In this document: positions 32,810-41,851 of the stretch, one piece after another | Position numbering within the stretch: the stretch's first letter is position 1 | Layout: every line of letters begins with the position of its first letter | NCBI GenBank assembly: GCA_026391775.1 | Contig: JAPLDK010000009.1 | Location: 1 to 64,000, forward strand | Length of the DNA stretch: 64,000 nt | Reading direction: 5' to 3' | Origin: Bacteroidota bacterium | GTDB taxonomy: Bacteria; Bacteroidota; Bacteroidia; Bacteroidales; FEN-979 | Position numbers and translations under genes: made by a program | Notes under the pieces: generated by a model | Database searches by the model: none | Told to the model about the DNA's origin: nothing | The model's input: only the letters and a program-made list of their open reading frames with translations

Positions 32810-35209
32810 ATGAAAAGAATTTTAATAATTATAATAGCGACATTGATTATATTTCAATATGGGGTTAATATATCTTTCGGACAGCTTCCCGGTTCAACCC
32901 AAACTGTCTTGGACCCTTCCACAGTTCCGCAGTTTGTCGATCCATTGCCTCACTTTGCAGGATTAAGACTGGATGCAAAGGCTGGCGGACAACTTATAAT
33001 TAAAACCGTTCCTCATCAGCAAATAGCGGTTTCCACGGGTACAGTACTTGCCAATGGCACGGTAGGGCCTGCAAATCCGGGTACCGGTCTTGCAAACTTC
33101 TGGACATACAGTATCTCAAAAGATGGGGGGAATACCTGGACACCACCTTTATGGCCCTCATTTACCATTGAGGCTCAACGCGGTAATCCTCTCGACGTAA
33201 CATACAGGAACGGGCTGGTCGGGCAAACCTATGCTGCTGTCAATCTTGCTGTCGACCAAAGCATTATGTGGGCAGCACCCTTGGTCACCGGGAATGTTAT
33301 GCATGATCCGTATACAGGACCTGTTCCTGTTTGTGTTCACCTGCATGGAGCACAGGTATCTTCAACTTCAGATGGAGGGCCAAATACATGGTACACTCCC
33401 GGCTATGCTTTAAAAGGGTCTTCCTTTCAACAGGGCGTTGATTCTGTTTATCATTATCCGAATTCACAGGAAGCGGCAACTTTATGGTTCCATGATCATC
33501 CGATGGGCGCAACCCGCTTAAATGTATATGCCGGCCTGTCAGGGTTTTATTTTCTCAGGGGTCCTGATGAAGAGGCTGATCAATTGCCCGGATGGTCGGG
33601 TGATGACCTTGTAAAGGAAGTTGCCCCGGCAGGGACCAGTGGTACTTTTAATTCCAATCCCTACCTTCCTGAAATCGAGATTGCCATCCAGGACAGGATG
33701 TTTGACACCTACGGTGGCCTTTACTGGCCGATCGATCCTCCAAACCCTGAAGTCCATCCTTTCTGGACGCCTGAATTTTTCGGAACTTTCATGACAGTGA
33801 ACGGTAAAACCTGGCCTTACCTGAGTGTTGCACCTCGTAAATACCGTTTCCGCATTCTCGATGCCTGTAACGCCAGCTTCCTTAATATGTGGCTTAAAAA
33901 TATTACCACCGGTGCTCCGGGTCCGGTCATCACTCAAATAGCAACAGATGGCGGATTGCTGGATTCAACTGTTGTCTTTGACCCTGCGCAAGGGCAGGCG
34001 CTTTTTCTGGCTCCCAGTGAACGAGCTGAGGTTGTTATCGATTTCTCAGCTGTTGCACCGGGATCTGTATGGACCCTTGTGACCAATGCAAGGCGGCCTT
34101 ATCCTACGGGTGATCTGCCGGATTCGTTATATGATGGAAGGATTATGCAATTTGTCGTGAACGGACGAATGGTTTCTGCTGAAAATCCAAATGATCCTGG
34201 TACAGATAATAGCCATATTCCGTCAGATTTACGATCAACTCCTCTGGTAAAGCTTACCGATTTTGCAGGAAACCTCAATGTGATTCCTGTTGTAAAAAGG
34301 GAACTGACGTTGAATGAATCTGAAGGACCTGGTGGTCCCGAATTGATCCTTGTTAACAATTCCCGGTTTGATTCCATGCAAGGTCCCGGACAATTCGGGG
34401 AAATTACAGAGAAACCGGTTGAAGGCACATCGGAGATCTGGCAGATTGCCAATCTCACCGAGGATGCACATCCTGTTCACATACATCTAGTTCAGTTCCA
34501 GCTCGTCAGCCGCCAGAATTTCCATGATTCGCTGTATATGATAGCCTATAACAACGGCTTCCCCGGATCTAACTGGATAGGAGGGGAAGGGCCTCCCAAC
34601 GCATATAACTACCCGAATACAGACGGCGCTTTAGGCGGCAATCCGGCGACATCAGGTTTTACTTATGGAGCCGTATTGCCTGCTGACCCTGATGAGAGGG
34701 GATGGAAAGATACTTTTAAATGCTTCCCGGGCCAGTTAACAACATTCATCCTTCGGTTTTGTCCGACTGACAAACCGGTGAATGCAGCCCCGAATACACT
34801 ATTATTCGGCTTTGACCCTGGCATAGGACCAGGTTACGTCTGGCATTGCCACATCCTGGATCATGAGGATAATGAAATGATGCGACCATATACTGTTATC
34901 CGTTCTCCATTCAGAGAGAATGGTATCCTTTTGACCCGGAATACCGACGGGTATAGCCTTGGACAGAACGAACCCAATCCAATAACCGGTGAATCGAAGA
35001 TCAACTTTACAATTCCTGAAAGAGATCATGTGCAATTGATACTATTCAACAATATGGGATCAGAAATGCAAACGTTGATTGATGCCGATGCCCCGGCCGG
35101 ATTACATACGGTTGTTTTCGATGGCTCCAATCTGCCGGATGGCATTTATTTTTATCAGTTAATTGCCGGAAATTATTCCGCAGTTAAAAAAATGGTGGTA
35201 TCAAAGTAG
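32810..35209 (+). CDS. Secreted multicopper oxidase with T9SS type-A sorting domain
   Basis: 799 residues. A signal peptide (KRILIIIIATLIIFQYGVNI) leads to three cupredoxin-type domains. The copper motifs are all present: VCVHLHGAQV (HxH), LWFHDHPMGATRLNVYAGLS (HxH), DAHPVHIHLVQFQLVS (HPxHxH) and YVWHCHILDHEDNEMMRP (HCHxxxHxxxxM), the full T1/T2/T3 set. Layout resembles CotA/bilirubin oxidase-type enzymes. The last ~90 residues form a sorting domain (LGQNEPNPITGESKINFTIP, LFNNMGSEM, LPDGIYFYQL, VVSK). It would act on the surface or outside the cell, oxidising phenols, metal ions or bilirubin-like compounds with O2; the substrate is not predictable. A candidate -7 box lies at 32764. Confidence 0.9.
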   Translation: MKRILIIIIATLIIFQYGVNISFGQLPGSTQTVLDPSTVPQFVDPLPHFAGLRLDAKAGGQLIIKTVPHQQIAVSTGTVLANGTVGPANPGTGLANFWTYSISKDGGNTWTPPLWPSFTIEAQRGNPLDVTYRNGLVGQTYAAVNLAVDQSIMWAAPLVTGNVMHDPYTGPVPVCVHLHGAQVSSTSDGGPNTWYTPGYALKGSSFQQGVDSVYHYPNSQEAATLWFHDHPMGATRLNVYAGLSGFYFLRGPDEEADQLPGWSGDDLVKEVAPAGTSGTFNSNPYLPEIEIAIQDRMFDTYGGLYWPIDPPNPEVHPFWTPEFFGTFMTVNGKTWPYLSVAPRKYRFRILDACNASFLNMWLKNITTGAPGPVITQIATDGGLLDSTVVFDPAQGQALFLAPSERAEVVIDFSAVAPGSVWTLVTNARRPYPTGDLPDSLYDGRIMQFVVNGRMVSAENPNDPGTDNSHIPSDLRSTPLVKLTDFAGNLNVIPVVKRELTLNESEGPGGPELILVNNSRFDSMQGPGQFGEITEKPVEGTSEIWQIANLTEDAHPVHIHLVQFQLVSRQNFHDSLYMIAYNNGFPGSNWIGGEGPPNAYNYPNTDGALGGNPATSGFTYGAVLPADPDERGWKDTFKCFPGQLTTFILRFCPTDKPVNAAPNTLLFGFDPGIGPGYVWHCHILDHEDNEMMRPYTVIRSPFRENGILLTRNTDGYSLGQNEPNPITGESKINFTIPERDHVQLILFNNMGSEMQTLIDADAPAGLHTVVFDGSNLPDGIYFYQLIAGNYSAVKKMVVSK

Positions 35210-35251
35210 ATGGAATTCTTAACTGACTGAAAGACCGTGGTTTTCACCGGG

Positions 35252-35815
35252 TTATGACGGTTTTTTTGCCTCTGAAGTTGCTTTCTCCAACTGAGGCGAA
35301 AGGTCTGTCTGATGATGAACCAATTTCCATTTTCCGTTTTCCAGGTGGAATATGTTTGTTGCCCTATGGCTCACCAACACAGGTTTGCCTTTTGCACTCA
35401 TATTTTCACCTTCTTCTACACAGACCGTATATCCCATATCTGTTCCGGCATAAATGTGCAGTTCTTTGCAAACAATCTTGCCTCCCAGTCTCATACCGGC
35501 TTCCTTGTTAAATTCTGCACCCACAGCTTCCCAACCTGTAAGACGGCCACCGAAAGGACCCATATCAGTTACATTATCAGTATGCGACCAAAGATTATTC
35601 ATTGGTTCCAGCTTACCGGTGAACATTGCATTGAGTGCAGCATACAGTGAATCGTTAGCGGCATGCAGTTCCTGTTCGGTCTTGAATTTAGTATCATTTA
35701 ATGTTGTAGCGCTTGCAGCGTTTTGTTCATCGGTTTTCTTGGGGCCGCAGGATGAAATTAGGAATGAAGTAAACAGGATTACTCCAAAAATTGCTATTAA
35801 CTTTTTCATTTTCAT
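35252..35815 (-). CDS. SnoaL/DUF4440-like lipoprotein
   Basis: 187 residues. The signal peptide ends in a lipobox (FLISSCGPKKT). The mature part has the NTF2-like fold pattern of SnoaL-like/DUF4440 proteins: DSLYAALNAMFTGKLEPMNN, LWSHTDNVTDMGPFGG, LTGWEAVGAEFNKEA, then VSHRATNIFHLENGKWKLVH HQTD near the end. Function of such lipoproteins is unknown; an NTF2-like pocket could bind a small molecule. It lies 58 bp downstream of the related-fold gene ending at 35874, in the same direction, so co-transcription is likely. It converges with the multicopper oxidase, 42 bp away. Confidence 0.75.
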   Translation of the reverse strand: MKMKKLIAIFGVILFTSFLISSCGPKKTDEQNAASATTLNDTKFKTEQELHAANDSLYAALNAMFTGKLEPMNNLWSHTDNVTDMGPFGGRLTGWEAVGAEFNKEAGMRLGGKIVCKELHIYAGTDMGYTVCVEEGENMSAKGKPVLVSHRATNIFHLENGKWKLVHHQTDLSPQLEKATSEAKKPS

Positions 35816-35873
35816 TTTTGAATTTAAATGTAATTTGTTGAAGATTCAGACTTGCTATAATGTTTTAATAATG

Positions 35874-36401
35874 CTACATAATACGTGGGGGCAATTCCGG
35901 ATTAAGTACTTTGCGGGCACTTTCCGCTCCGCATACCGGCAAACCTGTTGGGTCCAGTAAACCAACTTGCACCAAAACACTTGCCTGATCCCAATAAATA
36001 TGTTCGTGTGAAATTTTATCATCTTTAAATCCGACAATAGCAACTACTGCCAATTCAACGGGCTTACCCGTGGGAGGAACACCTGGGAGCAGCCAGTCTA
36101 TCGAAATTGTATGTGTAAAACTGATCACCAGTTCATCTACAATCTGATGGTCACCAATGGTGCTGGAAATGTTCGTTATTTTAACATCGGGCGGAAAGAA
36201 TTTCCCAACTAAATGATTGCTGTAAAATTGGCGAACTCCCTCCCTGCCAACCCCACCTGCCATTACAGGTACATGATTAAGATGGGGGGAGTCCGACATT
36301 GTTGCCATGGTGGTCTCAAGGTCTCCGTTTAATTCGGCGTTCATGTGCTGCGCGAATAAATCTACCATCTTTTGCTGAGTTGTTGTTATATTTCCTGTCA
36401 T
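35874..36401 (-). CDS. SnoaL-like ester cyclase/polyketide-cyclase-type protein
   Basis: 175 residues, no signal peptide, NTF2-like fold. It begins QQKMVDLFAQHMNAELNGDL and contains HVPVMAGGVGREGVRQFYSN (the GxxGIxxFY-type core), DHQIVDELVISFTHTISIDW, LPGVPPTGKPVELAVVAIVG and HEHIYWDQASVLVQVGLL, as in SnoaL-like ester-cyclase family members annotated in many bacteria. Predicted cytoplasmic enzyme or binding protein of unknown substrate. It is the first gene of a likely two-gene unit with the lipoprotein at 35252, read from the promoter at 36474-36504. Confidence 0.8.
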   Translation of the reverse strand: MTGNITTTQQKMVDLFAQHMNAELNGDLETTMATMSDSPHLNHVPVMAGGVGREGVRQFYSNHLVGKFFPPDVKITNISSTIGDHQIVDELVISFTHTISIDWLLPGVPPTGKPVELAVVAIVGFKDDKISHEHIYWDQASVLVQVGLLDPTGLPVCGAESARKVLNPELPPRIM

Positions 36402-36760
36402 GTTTTCTTAATTATAATTTCAAATTTTATTCATTTATTGCTTGTTGCGAAGTTAAGATAGACTAAATAAAAACAAAGATACAGTTAAATAAGCCTGAAG
36501 CCAATTATTTTAATCTAAATTGTGTATAATACTCCCTAAAATCCAGACCGTTGGCCAAAGTGATATGACTTCCAGCAATCAGATTATTTTGCAGCGATAA
36601 ACAATTTGGATCATACAAATTGTTTAATAAAAACGTCTGACAGGCATTGACTGTCCAGTATTTGTTCTTAAATTTGAGGGACTTTAACTTACGAATTCAC
36701 TGAACCGGATCAATAAAACCCTCTCTTCAATTTTTAGAAATAGACTCAAACTTTATTTTT
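36402..36760. other. Intergenic region between divergent genes
   Basis: It holds the SnoaL-operon promoter on the minus strand and the upstream region of the BNR-type gene on the plus strand. A minus-strand frame without a start codon (36696-36505, ~63 codons) contains NNLIAGSHITLANGLDFREY and may be a relic; see findings. No other feature is seen. Confidence 0.4.
36474..36504 (-). promoter_or_regulatory. Bacteroidetes-type promoter for the SnoaL-like operon
   Basis: On the minus strand TTG (36504-36502), a 20-bp spacer and a full-consensus -7 box TATCTTTG (36481-36474). The predicted start is near 36468, leaving a 65-base leader before the start codon at 36401. This is the best-matching promoter in the window. 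Confidence 0.6.
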
Positions 36761-39700
36761 ATGAAAAAAATTTATTTGTTAATGGTATTTATGGTTGTTA
36801 CATCCATATTGTATTCGCAACCCTGGTTAAAAAATTTACCTCAGAACAAATCTAAAGGAGAGTTGAATTTTTATGACTACAAAAATGCTTTTAATGAATA
36901 CTGGGCCCCGTTTAATGTTGACAAGGGCTATTATGTTGAAAATGGAATTAAGAAAAAAGCAGCAGGCTGGAAACAATTTCAACGTTGGGAGTATGAAGTG
37001 GAAAACCAAATGAACCCAACAACTGGTGAATTCCCGAAACAAACGGCCCAGGAGGTCTATAATGAATATTTGAGATCAAATCCCCAGTCGGAAAATTCAA
37101 ATTCAGCAAACTGGATATGCCTGGGAACAAATAGTACTCCCGGCGGCTATGCCGGGATCGGTCGTATAAATTGTATTGCATATCACCCTTCCGATAATAA
37201 TACGTACTGGATTGGCGCTGCTTCGGGCGGATTATGGGTTACAACCAATAACGGTTCAAGCTGGACTTGCCTCACCAGTACTCTCGACGCTCTTGCTGTA
37301 AGTGATATCGTTATTCCTTCGGATTATGCTACATCCAATACAATTTATATAGCTACCGGAGACAAGGATCATTGGGACAATCGCAGTATTGGTGTGCTCA
37401 AGTCAACAAATGGCGGTTCTACATGGAATACCACCGGAATAACCTATCAGTTATCTGACAATAAAATGGTGAACCGCTTATTGTTAGACCCGGGTAATAA
37501 TCAAATTATAATAGCTGCTACAACAAACGGTGTTTATAAAACTACTAATGGTGGTACCACCTGGAACACCCAGCTTACCTCTAATAATTTTATTGATATG
37601 GAATATAAGCCCGGGGATTTCAGCACATTCTACGGCTCAACCACAAATGGTACAATCTATGTCTCTTCAAACGGAGGAACTTCCTGGACGCAGGCTTTCA
37701 GCGATGCTAATGCTTACAGAATAGAATTAGGGGTTTCGGCAAATCAATCCGGCTGGGTTTATGCTATTGCTGTAAATTCAGCCAGCGGGCTGTATGGTAT
37801 TTATAAATCCATAAACAGCGGCGCTACATATAGTCAGGTCTTCTCAGGAACGACCCTGAATTTATTAGGATGGAATTCTAATGGGGGTGATTCCGGGGGA
37901 CAGGGCTGGTACGATCTTTGCCTTGCCGTTTCTCCTTCAAATGCCAATACCTTGCTTGTCGGAGGCGTAAATTCATGGCGTTCAACAAATGGAGGAACTG
38001 CCTGGTCCATTGTCAATCATTGGTGGGGAGATGGTGTTCCGGCAGTTCATGCCGATAAACATAAATTATCATTCCGGAGCAATGGCGATTTATTCGAAAC
38101 CAACGATGGGGGTGTTTATTTTTCAGGCAATAACGGAACAGGCTGGACAGACAAAACCAACGGAATCGTTATCAGCCAGATGTATAAACTTGGCGTTTCG
38201 CAAACAGTTTCAAATGAAACGATCACCGGATTACAGGATAATGGGACTAAACTTTTTTCAGGTGGAATCTGGGAAGATGTTAAAGGTGGTGATGGCATGG
38301 AATGTTTGATTGATTATACCAATGTTAATATCCAATATGGCACTTACGTTTACGGACAAATTGACCGGACAACAGATCATTGGAACAATGCCACCCAGAT
38401 TCAGCCTTCCGGCGCAGGAAATGGAGCATGGGTTACACCATATATCATTGACCCGGTCAATCCTCTGACATTGTATGCAGGATACGCCGATATCTGGAAA
38501 ACAACAAACAGGGGTACCAGCTGGACAAAGATTTCCACCATGAACAATTCCGATAAAATCCGGTCCATGGCCATTGCAACTTCAAACACCCAGGTTTTAT
38601 ATGTTGCCTCCCCGTACAAGATCTGGAAGACTGCAAACGGAGGGACTTCATGGACTGAAATTACCGGAACCTTACCTGTGGGCTCAGGAAGTATTACTTA
38701 TATAGCCATAAAGAATGATGATGCAAACACTCTTTGGGTTACGATGAGTGGGTACAATGCAAATAAAGTGTATCAATCTGCAAACGGCGGAACTTCGTGG
38801 ACCAATATTTCGACCGGATTACCCCAGATCCCGGCTTATGCGATAGTTCAAAATAATCAATCAACCACTGAAGTCCAGTTATATGCCGGCACCGAACTTG
38901 GTGTTTATTTCAAAAAAGGTTCTGATAACTGGATTGCCTTTAACACAGGTTTACCCAATGTGAAAATAGGCGAAATTGAAATTTACTATGCTGCCAGTCC
39001 GCAAAACAGTATTTTAAGAGCTGCAACATTCGGAAGAGGACTCTGGGAAACGCCTGTATATTATTCCTGCACTCTTCCGGCATCGCCTGTCGTTGGAACA
39101 ATTACTCAGCCAACCTGCACTCTGGCAACAGGAAGTGTAGCTTTAACAGGTTTGCCGGCAACAGGAACCTGGACAATAAACCCCGGGGGCTATACCGGAA
39201 CAGGAACCAGTACGATCATTTCAGGACTTACAACAGACACATATAATTTCACAGTAACAGATGGAACCTCAGGCTGTACTTCATTGCCATCAGCCGATGT
39301 GGTTATCAATGCCCAACCACCAACACCTTCTGCTCCGATAGTTGGACTAATTACCCAGCCAAGCTGTACGTTGGCAACAGGAAGTGTTGTGTTAAATGGT
39401 TTGCCGCCGACAGGAACCTGGACGATAACCCCGGGAGGTATTACCGGAACGGGAACAAGTACAACCATATCGGGACTTGTAACGGGAACGTATAACTTCA
39501 CAGTAACAGATGGAACCTCGGGCTGTACTTCATTACCGTCAGCCGATGTTGTTATCAATGTCCAACCACCAACACCTTCTGCTCCGGTAGTTGGACTAAT
39601 TGCTCAGCCAAGCTGTACATCGGCAACAGGCAGTGTTTTATTAAATGGTTTGCCTTCAACCGGAACCTGGACAATAAACCCGGGAGGTATTACCGGAACA

Positions 39701-40273
39701 GGAACCAGTACTACGATATCGGGACTTGCAACAGGCACCTATAACTTCACAGTAACAGATGGAACTTCAGGATGTACTTCAGTACCATCGGCCGATGTTG
39801 TTATTGACGCCCAACCGGAAACGCCACCTACGCCAACAATAACCGCGAATGGATTTATTTTAAGTTCTGACGCTGCATCCGGCAACCAATGGTATAATCA
39901 AAGCGGTTTGATAATTGGTGCAACCAACCAGAATTATACCGTCACTACCAACGGGGATTATTATGTTATTGTAACCTTAACTATATGCAGCTCACAACCA
40001 TCCAACATAATATCGATTACAAATGTTGGTATTGGGCCTGTCGGGGACCCGGGATCAATCCAGGTTTACCCCAATCCTGCAAGGAATGAATTAATTATTG
40101 AACTAAAAGAGAACAGACAAAATATAAAATTTGAAATATTGAATTCAATAGGGCAGGTTGTTTTCAAAGGAACCCTGTTAGAAAAGACGGTTGTCCCAAC
40201 AAACTGTTTTGCTCCGGGGATGTACCTGATAAAACTTGAGAATAACAAGATTTTTAGATTAATGAAGATTTAA
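36761..40273 (+). CDS. Large secreted BNR/sortilin-like propeller protein with repeats and T9SS sorting domain
   Basis: 1170 residues. Signal peptide (KKIYLLMVFMVVTSILYSQ). Residues ~110-770 contain many BNR/Asp-box-like repeats of the sortilin/VPS10 or YCF48-like kind: TTNNGSSWTCLTS, STNGGSTWNTTG, TTNGGTTWNTQL, SSNGGTSWTQAF, TTNRGTSWTKIS, TANGGTSWTEIT, SANGGTSWTNIS. Residues ~776-1024 are three tandem 83-residue repeats. The tail is a T9SS type-A domain (IQVYPNPARNELIIELKENR, ILNSIGQVVF, FAPGMYLIKLEN, IFRLMKI). Propellers of this kind bind glycans or peptides or are glycosidase-like, but no catalytic residues can be assigned. Predicted to be displayed or released at the cell surface. No operon partner. 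Confidence 0.82.
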   Translation: MKKIYLLMVFMVVTSILYSQPWLKNLPQNKSKGELNFYDYKNAFNEYWAPFNVDKGYYVENGIKKKAAGWKQFQRWEYEVENQMNPTTGEFPKQTAQEVYNEYLRSNPQSENSNSANWICLGTNSTPGGYAGIGRINCIAYHPSDNNTYWIGAASGGLWVTTNNGSSWTCLTSTLDALAVSDIVIPSDYATSNTIYIATGDKDHWDNRSIGVLKSTNGGSTWNTTGITYQLSDNKMVNRLLLDPGNNQIIIAATTNGVYKTTNGGTTWNTQLTSNNFIDMEYKPGDFSTFYGSTTNGTIYVSSNGGTSWTQAFSDANAYRIELGVSANQSGWVYAIAVNSASGLYGIYKSINSGATYSQVFSGTTLNLLGWNSNGGDSGGQGWYDLCLAVSPSNANTLLVGGVNSWRSTNGGTAWSIVNHWWGDGVPAVHADKHKLSFRSNGDLFETNDGGVYFSGNNGTGWTDKTNGIVISQMYKLGVSQTVSNETITGLQDNGTKLFSGGIWEDVKGGDGMECLIDYTNVNIQYGTYVYGQIDRTTDHWNNATQIQPSGAGNGAWVTPYIIDPVNPLTLYAGYADIWKTTNRGTSWTKISTMNNSDKIRSMAIATSNTQVLYVASPYKIWKTANGGTSWTEITGTLPVGSGSITYIAIKNDDANTLWVTMSGYNANKVYQSANGGTSWTNISTGLPQIPAYAIVQNNQSTTEVQLYAGTELGVYFKKGSDNWIAFNTGLPNVKIGEIEIYYAASPQNSILRAATFGRGLWETPVYYSCTLPASPVVGTITQPTCTLATGSVALTGLPATGTWTINPGGYTGTGTSTIISGLTTDTYNFTVTDGTSGCTSLPSADVVINAQPPTPSAPIVGLITQPSCTLATGSVVLNGLPPTGTWTITPGGITGTGTSTTISGLVTGTYNFTVTDGTSGCTSLPSADVVINVQPPTPSAPVVGLIAQPSCTSATGSVLLNGLPSTGTWTINPGGITGTGTSTTISGLATGTYNFTVTDGTSGCTSVPSADVVIDAQPETPPTPTITANGFILSSDAASGNQWYNQSGLIIGATNQNYTVTTNGDYYVIVTLTICSSQPSNIISITNVGIGPVGDPGSIQVYPNPARNELIIELKENRQNIKFEILNSIGQVVFKGTLLEKTVVPTNCFAPGMYLIKLENNKIFRLMKI
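39086..39832 (+). repeat. Three tandem 249-bp (83-codon) repeats within the BNR protein gene
   Basis: Units begin at 39086, 39335 and 39584, each starting Pro-(Val/Ile)-Val-Gly. Shared residues include QPxCTxATGSV, GTWTINPGG, TGTGTS, SGL and YNFTVTDGTSGCTS then PSADVVI. Units 2 and 3 are the most alike at the DNA level. They are Ig/SprB-like adhesin-type modules, two Cys per unit; this is typical of surface-exposed stalks in Bacteroidota. Confidence 0.9.
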
Positions 40274-40306
40274 TAGAACAGCCGCATTCAATTCGTGAGC
40301 CAATTT

Positions 40307-40420
40307 ATGAGATATTCGATCTTGCTTACACCCCTCCTTTTGTTATTTTCACTTGCTGTTCATGCACAGGCGGTGATCATCGATTGGCAGCAGTGCTATG
40401 GGGGAAGTGAATGGAAGTGA
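40307..40420 (+). pseudogene. Signal-peptide stub of a lost secreted protein
   Basis: A 37-codon frame reads MRYSILLTPLLLLFSLAVHAQ, a good signal peptide, then AVIIDWQQCYGGSEWK and a stop. The WQxCYGGS sequence resembles the start of large Bacteroidota secreted proteins (IxWQKxxGGS...). Nothing downstream continues the family, so this looks like the 5' end of a deleted gene. Confidence 0.45.
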
Positions 40421-40460
40421 ATCCGGACGGGGATTCTCAGTTTTATGGGATAATCCCGTG

Positions 40461-40790
40461 TTAATTTCTATGAAAAAATTTGTTTAGAAATGAATAATAA
40501 AACTTCTCAATTGGATGGTATTTGTGATCAGAGAGGAACACCGCTTCGATCTCTTGTAAGGCGCTGTCAATCTTTTCATTTGTGAGAAGGAAGATTTTTT
40601 GGTATTCAAGAATAAGATCAATCCGTTGTTGGTCATTCATAGTCAGGATCAATTGTTTCATTTGGATATATTCATCTTTTGTATTGTATTCAAGAATTTT
40701 AATTATCTCTTCTTTATCCAGTGACTGATCAGCATAAGCTGCGAAAAGAAGCAGAAATGCCAAATATTCATGATAGTTAAGCTTTTTCAT
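40461..40790 (-). CDS. Small helical protein, possibly TerB-like
   Basis: 109 residues, all helical. It contains YLAFLLLFAAYADQSLDKEE then IIKILEYN, reminiscent of TerB/tellurite-resistance-type domains (LLLLAAYADGxVDxxEL), followed by MNDQQRIDLILEYQKIFLLT and a positively charged C-terminus. There is no signal peptide. Similarity is by pattern only, and the protein could be an unrelated helical bundle. It is transcribed toward the BNR gene and lies alone; the upstream 230 bp carry the promoter of the plus-strand gene at 41021. Confidence 0.5.
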   Translation of the reverse strand: MKKLNYHEYLAFLLLFAAYADQSLDKEEIIKILEYNTKDEYIQMKQLILTMNDQQRIDLILEYQKIFLLTNEKIDSALQEIEAVFLSDHKYHPIEKFYYSFLNKFFHRN

Positions 40791-40927
40791 GGTATTTGTT
40801 CAAGTTAATTTTTAACGTATTTTTTTCGAACCTTAAAAATAATACAATTCAAGAAATTTCAGTACCTAAAAGTTAAATCTGGTAGGGTAAATCTGTGAAT
40901 GTTGTAATTCTTTAGAGGAAATATGTA

Positions 40928-40958
40928 TTGCATTCCGAAAATAAAGGACTTACCTTTG
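40928..40958 (+). promoter_or_regulatory. Bacteroidetes-type promoter for the CHRD-like lipoprotein gene
   Basis: TTG at 40928-40930, a 20-bp spacer and TACCTTTG (full consensus) at 40951-40958. Predicted start near 40964, giving a ~57-base leader before ATG 41021. Confidence 0.55.
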
Positions 40959-41020
40959 GATTGTGAAAACCTATTCACATCTGTCCCGCCAGGTGCGGAG
41001 ATACATTTATATCTTATAAC

Positions 41021-41833
41021 ATGGCTAGCACAAAAAAAGTAATTTCCGGGTTTGCAATCCTTGCAGCATTAATTTTGCTGATAGCCTGTGGAAGTAAAGA
41101 TAATTCCACTCCTGCTCCCGCCAGAAACACGACTTATAGTCTGAAGGTAAAGGATGTCCTCGGGGTAACCGGTACAGTTACTTTCACCGAGACAAGCAGT
41201 ACTTTAACTACCATAAGTATAGCGCTGACAGGTGCTCCTTCGGGCACTCATCCGGCAGAACTATGCATGAATTCGGCAGTTGAAGGAGGTACCGTTGTTG
41301 TAGAACTTAATCCTGTTGACGCTACCGGTAAAAGTTCAACAGCTGTACCTGCGATGCCTTACACCCAGCTGATTGCTTACGACGGATTTATAAAAGTCGT
41401 TAAAAGCAGCAGCGAACCCGGTATAATTCTTGCGATGGGCGATATTGGTGGTAATGTGATAACCGGTACAAATAAAACCTATAAACTGGATACTATAGGT
41501 GGATTCGGTGTATCCGGAACTGCATTATTTGAAAAAAGGGTAAATGGAAGTACCCTGGTAACCATTACGCTTACAGGAGCTATTGCCGGCGAGTTATATC
41601 CGGCAACAATTAACCTGGGTTCAATCGCCAACGTGGGTGGCGGTCCTGTTGTTGTGACACTAAGCAATGTAAATGGAACAACAGGTAAAAGCTATACTAA
41701 CATCCGAAAACTTGATAGTGGAATTGTTATCACTTATGATAATTGGTTAGTATATGCTGGTTATATAAATATCTATCAAACTGCAGTAACTTATGGCAAT
41801 ATTATTTGCCATGGTAATATAGGCTCGAATTAG
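41021..41833 (+). CDS. Lipoprotein with two CHRD-like repeats
   Basis: 270 residues. The N-terminal signal ends in a lipobox (LILLIACGSKDN, Cys23). The mature part holds two copies of a CHRD-like domain: repeat 1 (~38-148) TYSLKVKDVLGVTGTVTFTE, ISIALTGAPSGTHPAELCMN, VVVELNPVDATGKSST, YDGFIKVVKSSS, IILAMGDIGGN; repeat 2 (~152-268) TYKLDTIGGFGVSGTALFEK, VTITLTGAIAGELYPATINL, VVVTLSNVNGTTGKSYT, YAGYINIYQ, ICHGNIGSN. The repeats align end to end. Proteins of this type in Bacteroidota are surface lipoproteins of unknown role; family assignment is moderate. Promoter at 40928. Confidence 0.75.
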   Translation: MASTKKVISGFAILAALILLIACGSKDNSTPAPARNTTYSLKVKDVLGVTGTVTFTETSSTLTTISIALTGAPSGTHPAELCMNSAVEGGTVVVELNPVDATGKSSTAVPAMPYTQLIAYDGFIKVVKSSSEPGIILAMGDIGGNVITGTNKTYKLDTIGGFGVSGTALFEKRVNGSTLVTITLTGAIAGELYPATINLGSIANVGGGPVVVTLSNVNGTTGKSYTNIRKLDSGIVITYDNWLVYAGYINIYQTAVTYGNIICHGNIGSN

Positions 41834-41851
41834 GCTGATTTCCTTTATTGA

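Noticed and set aside
35234-35267. Hairpin ACCGT...ACGGT followed by T7 after the multicopper oxidase
   Set aside because: The stem is only 5 bp with a long loop and overlaps the stop of the convergent gene; too weak to call a terminator.
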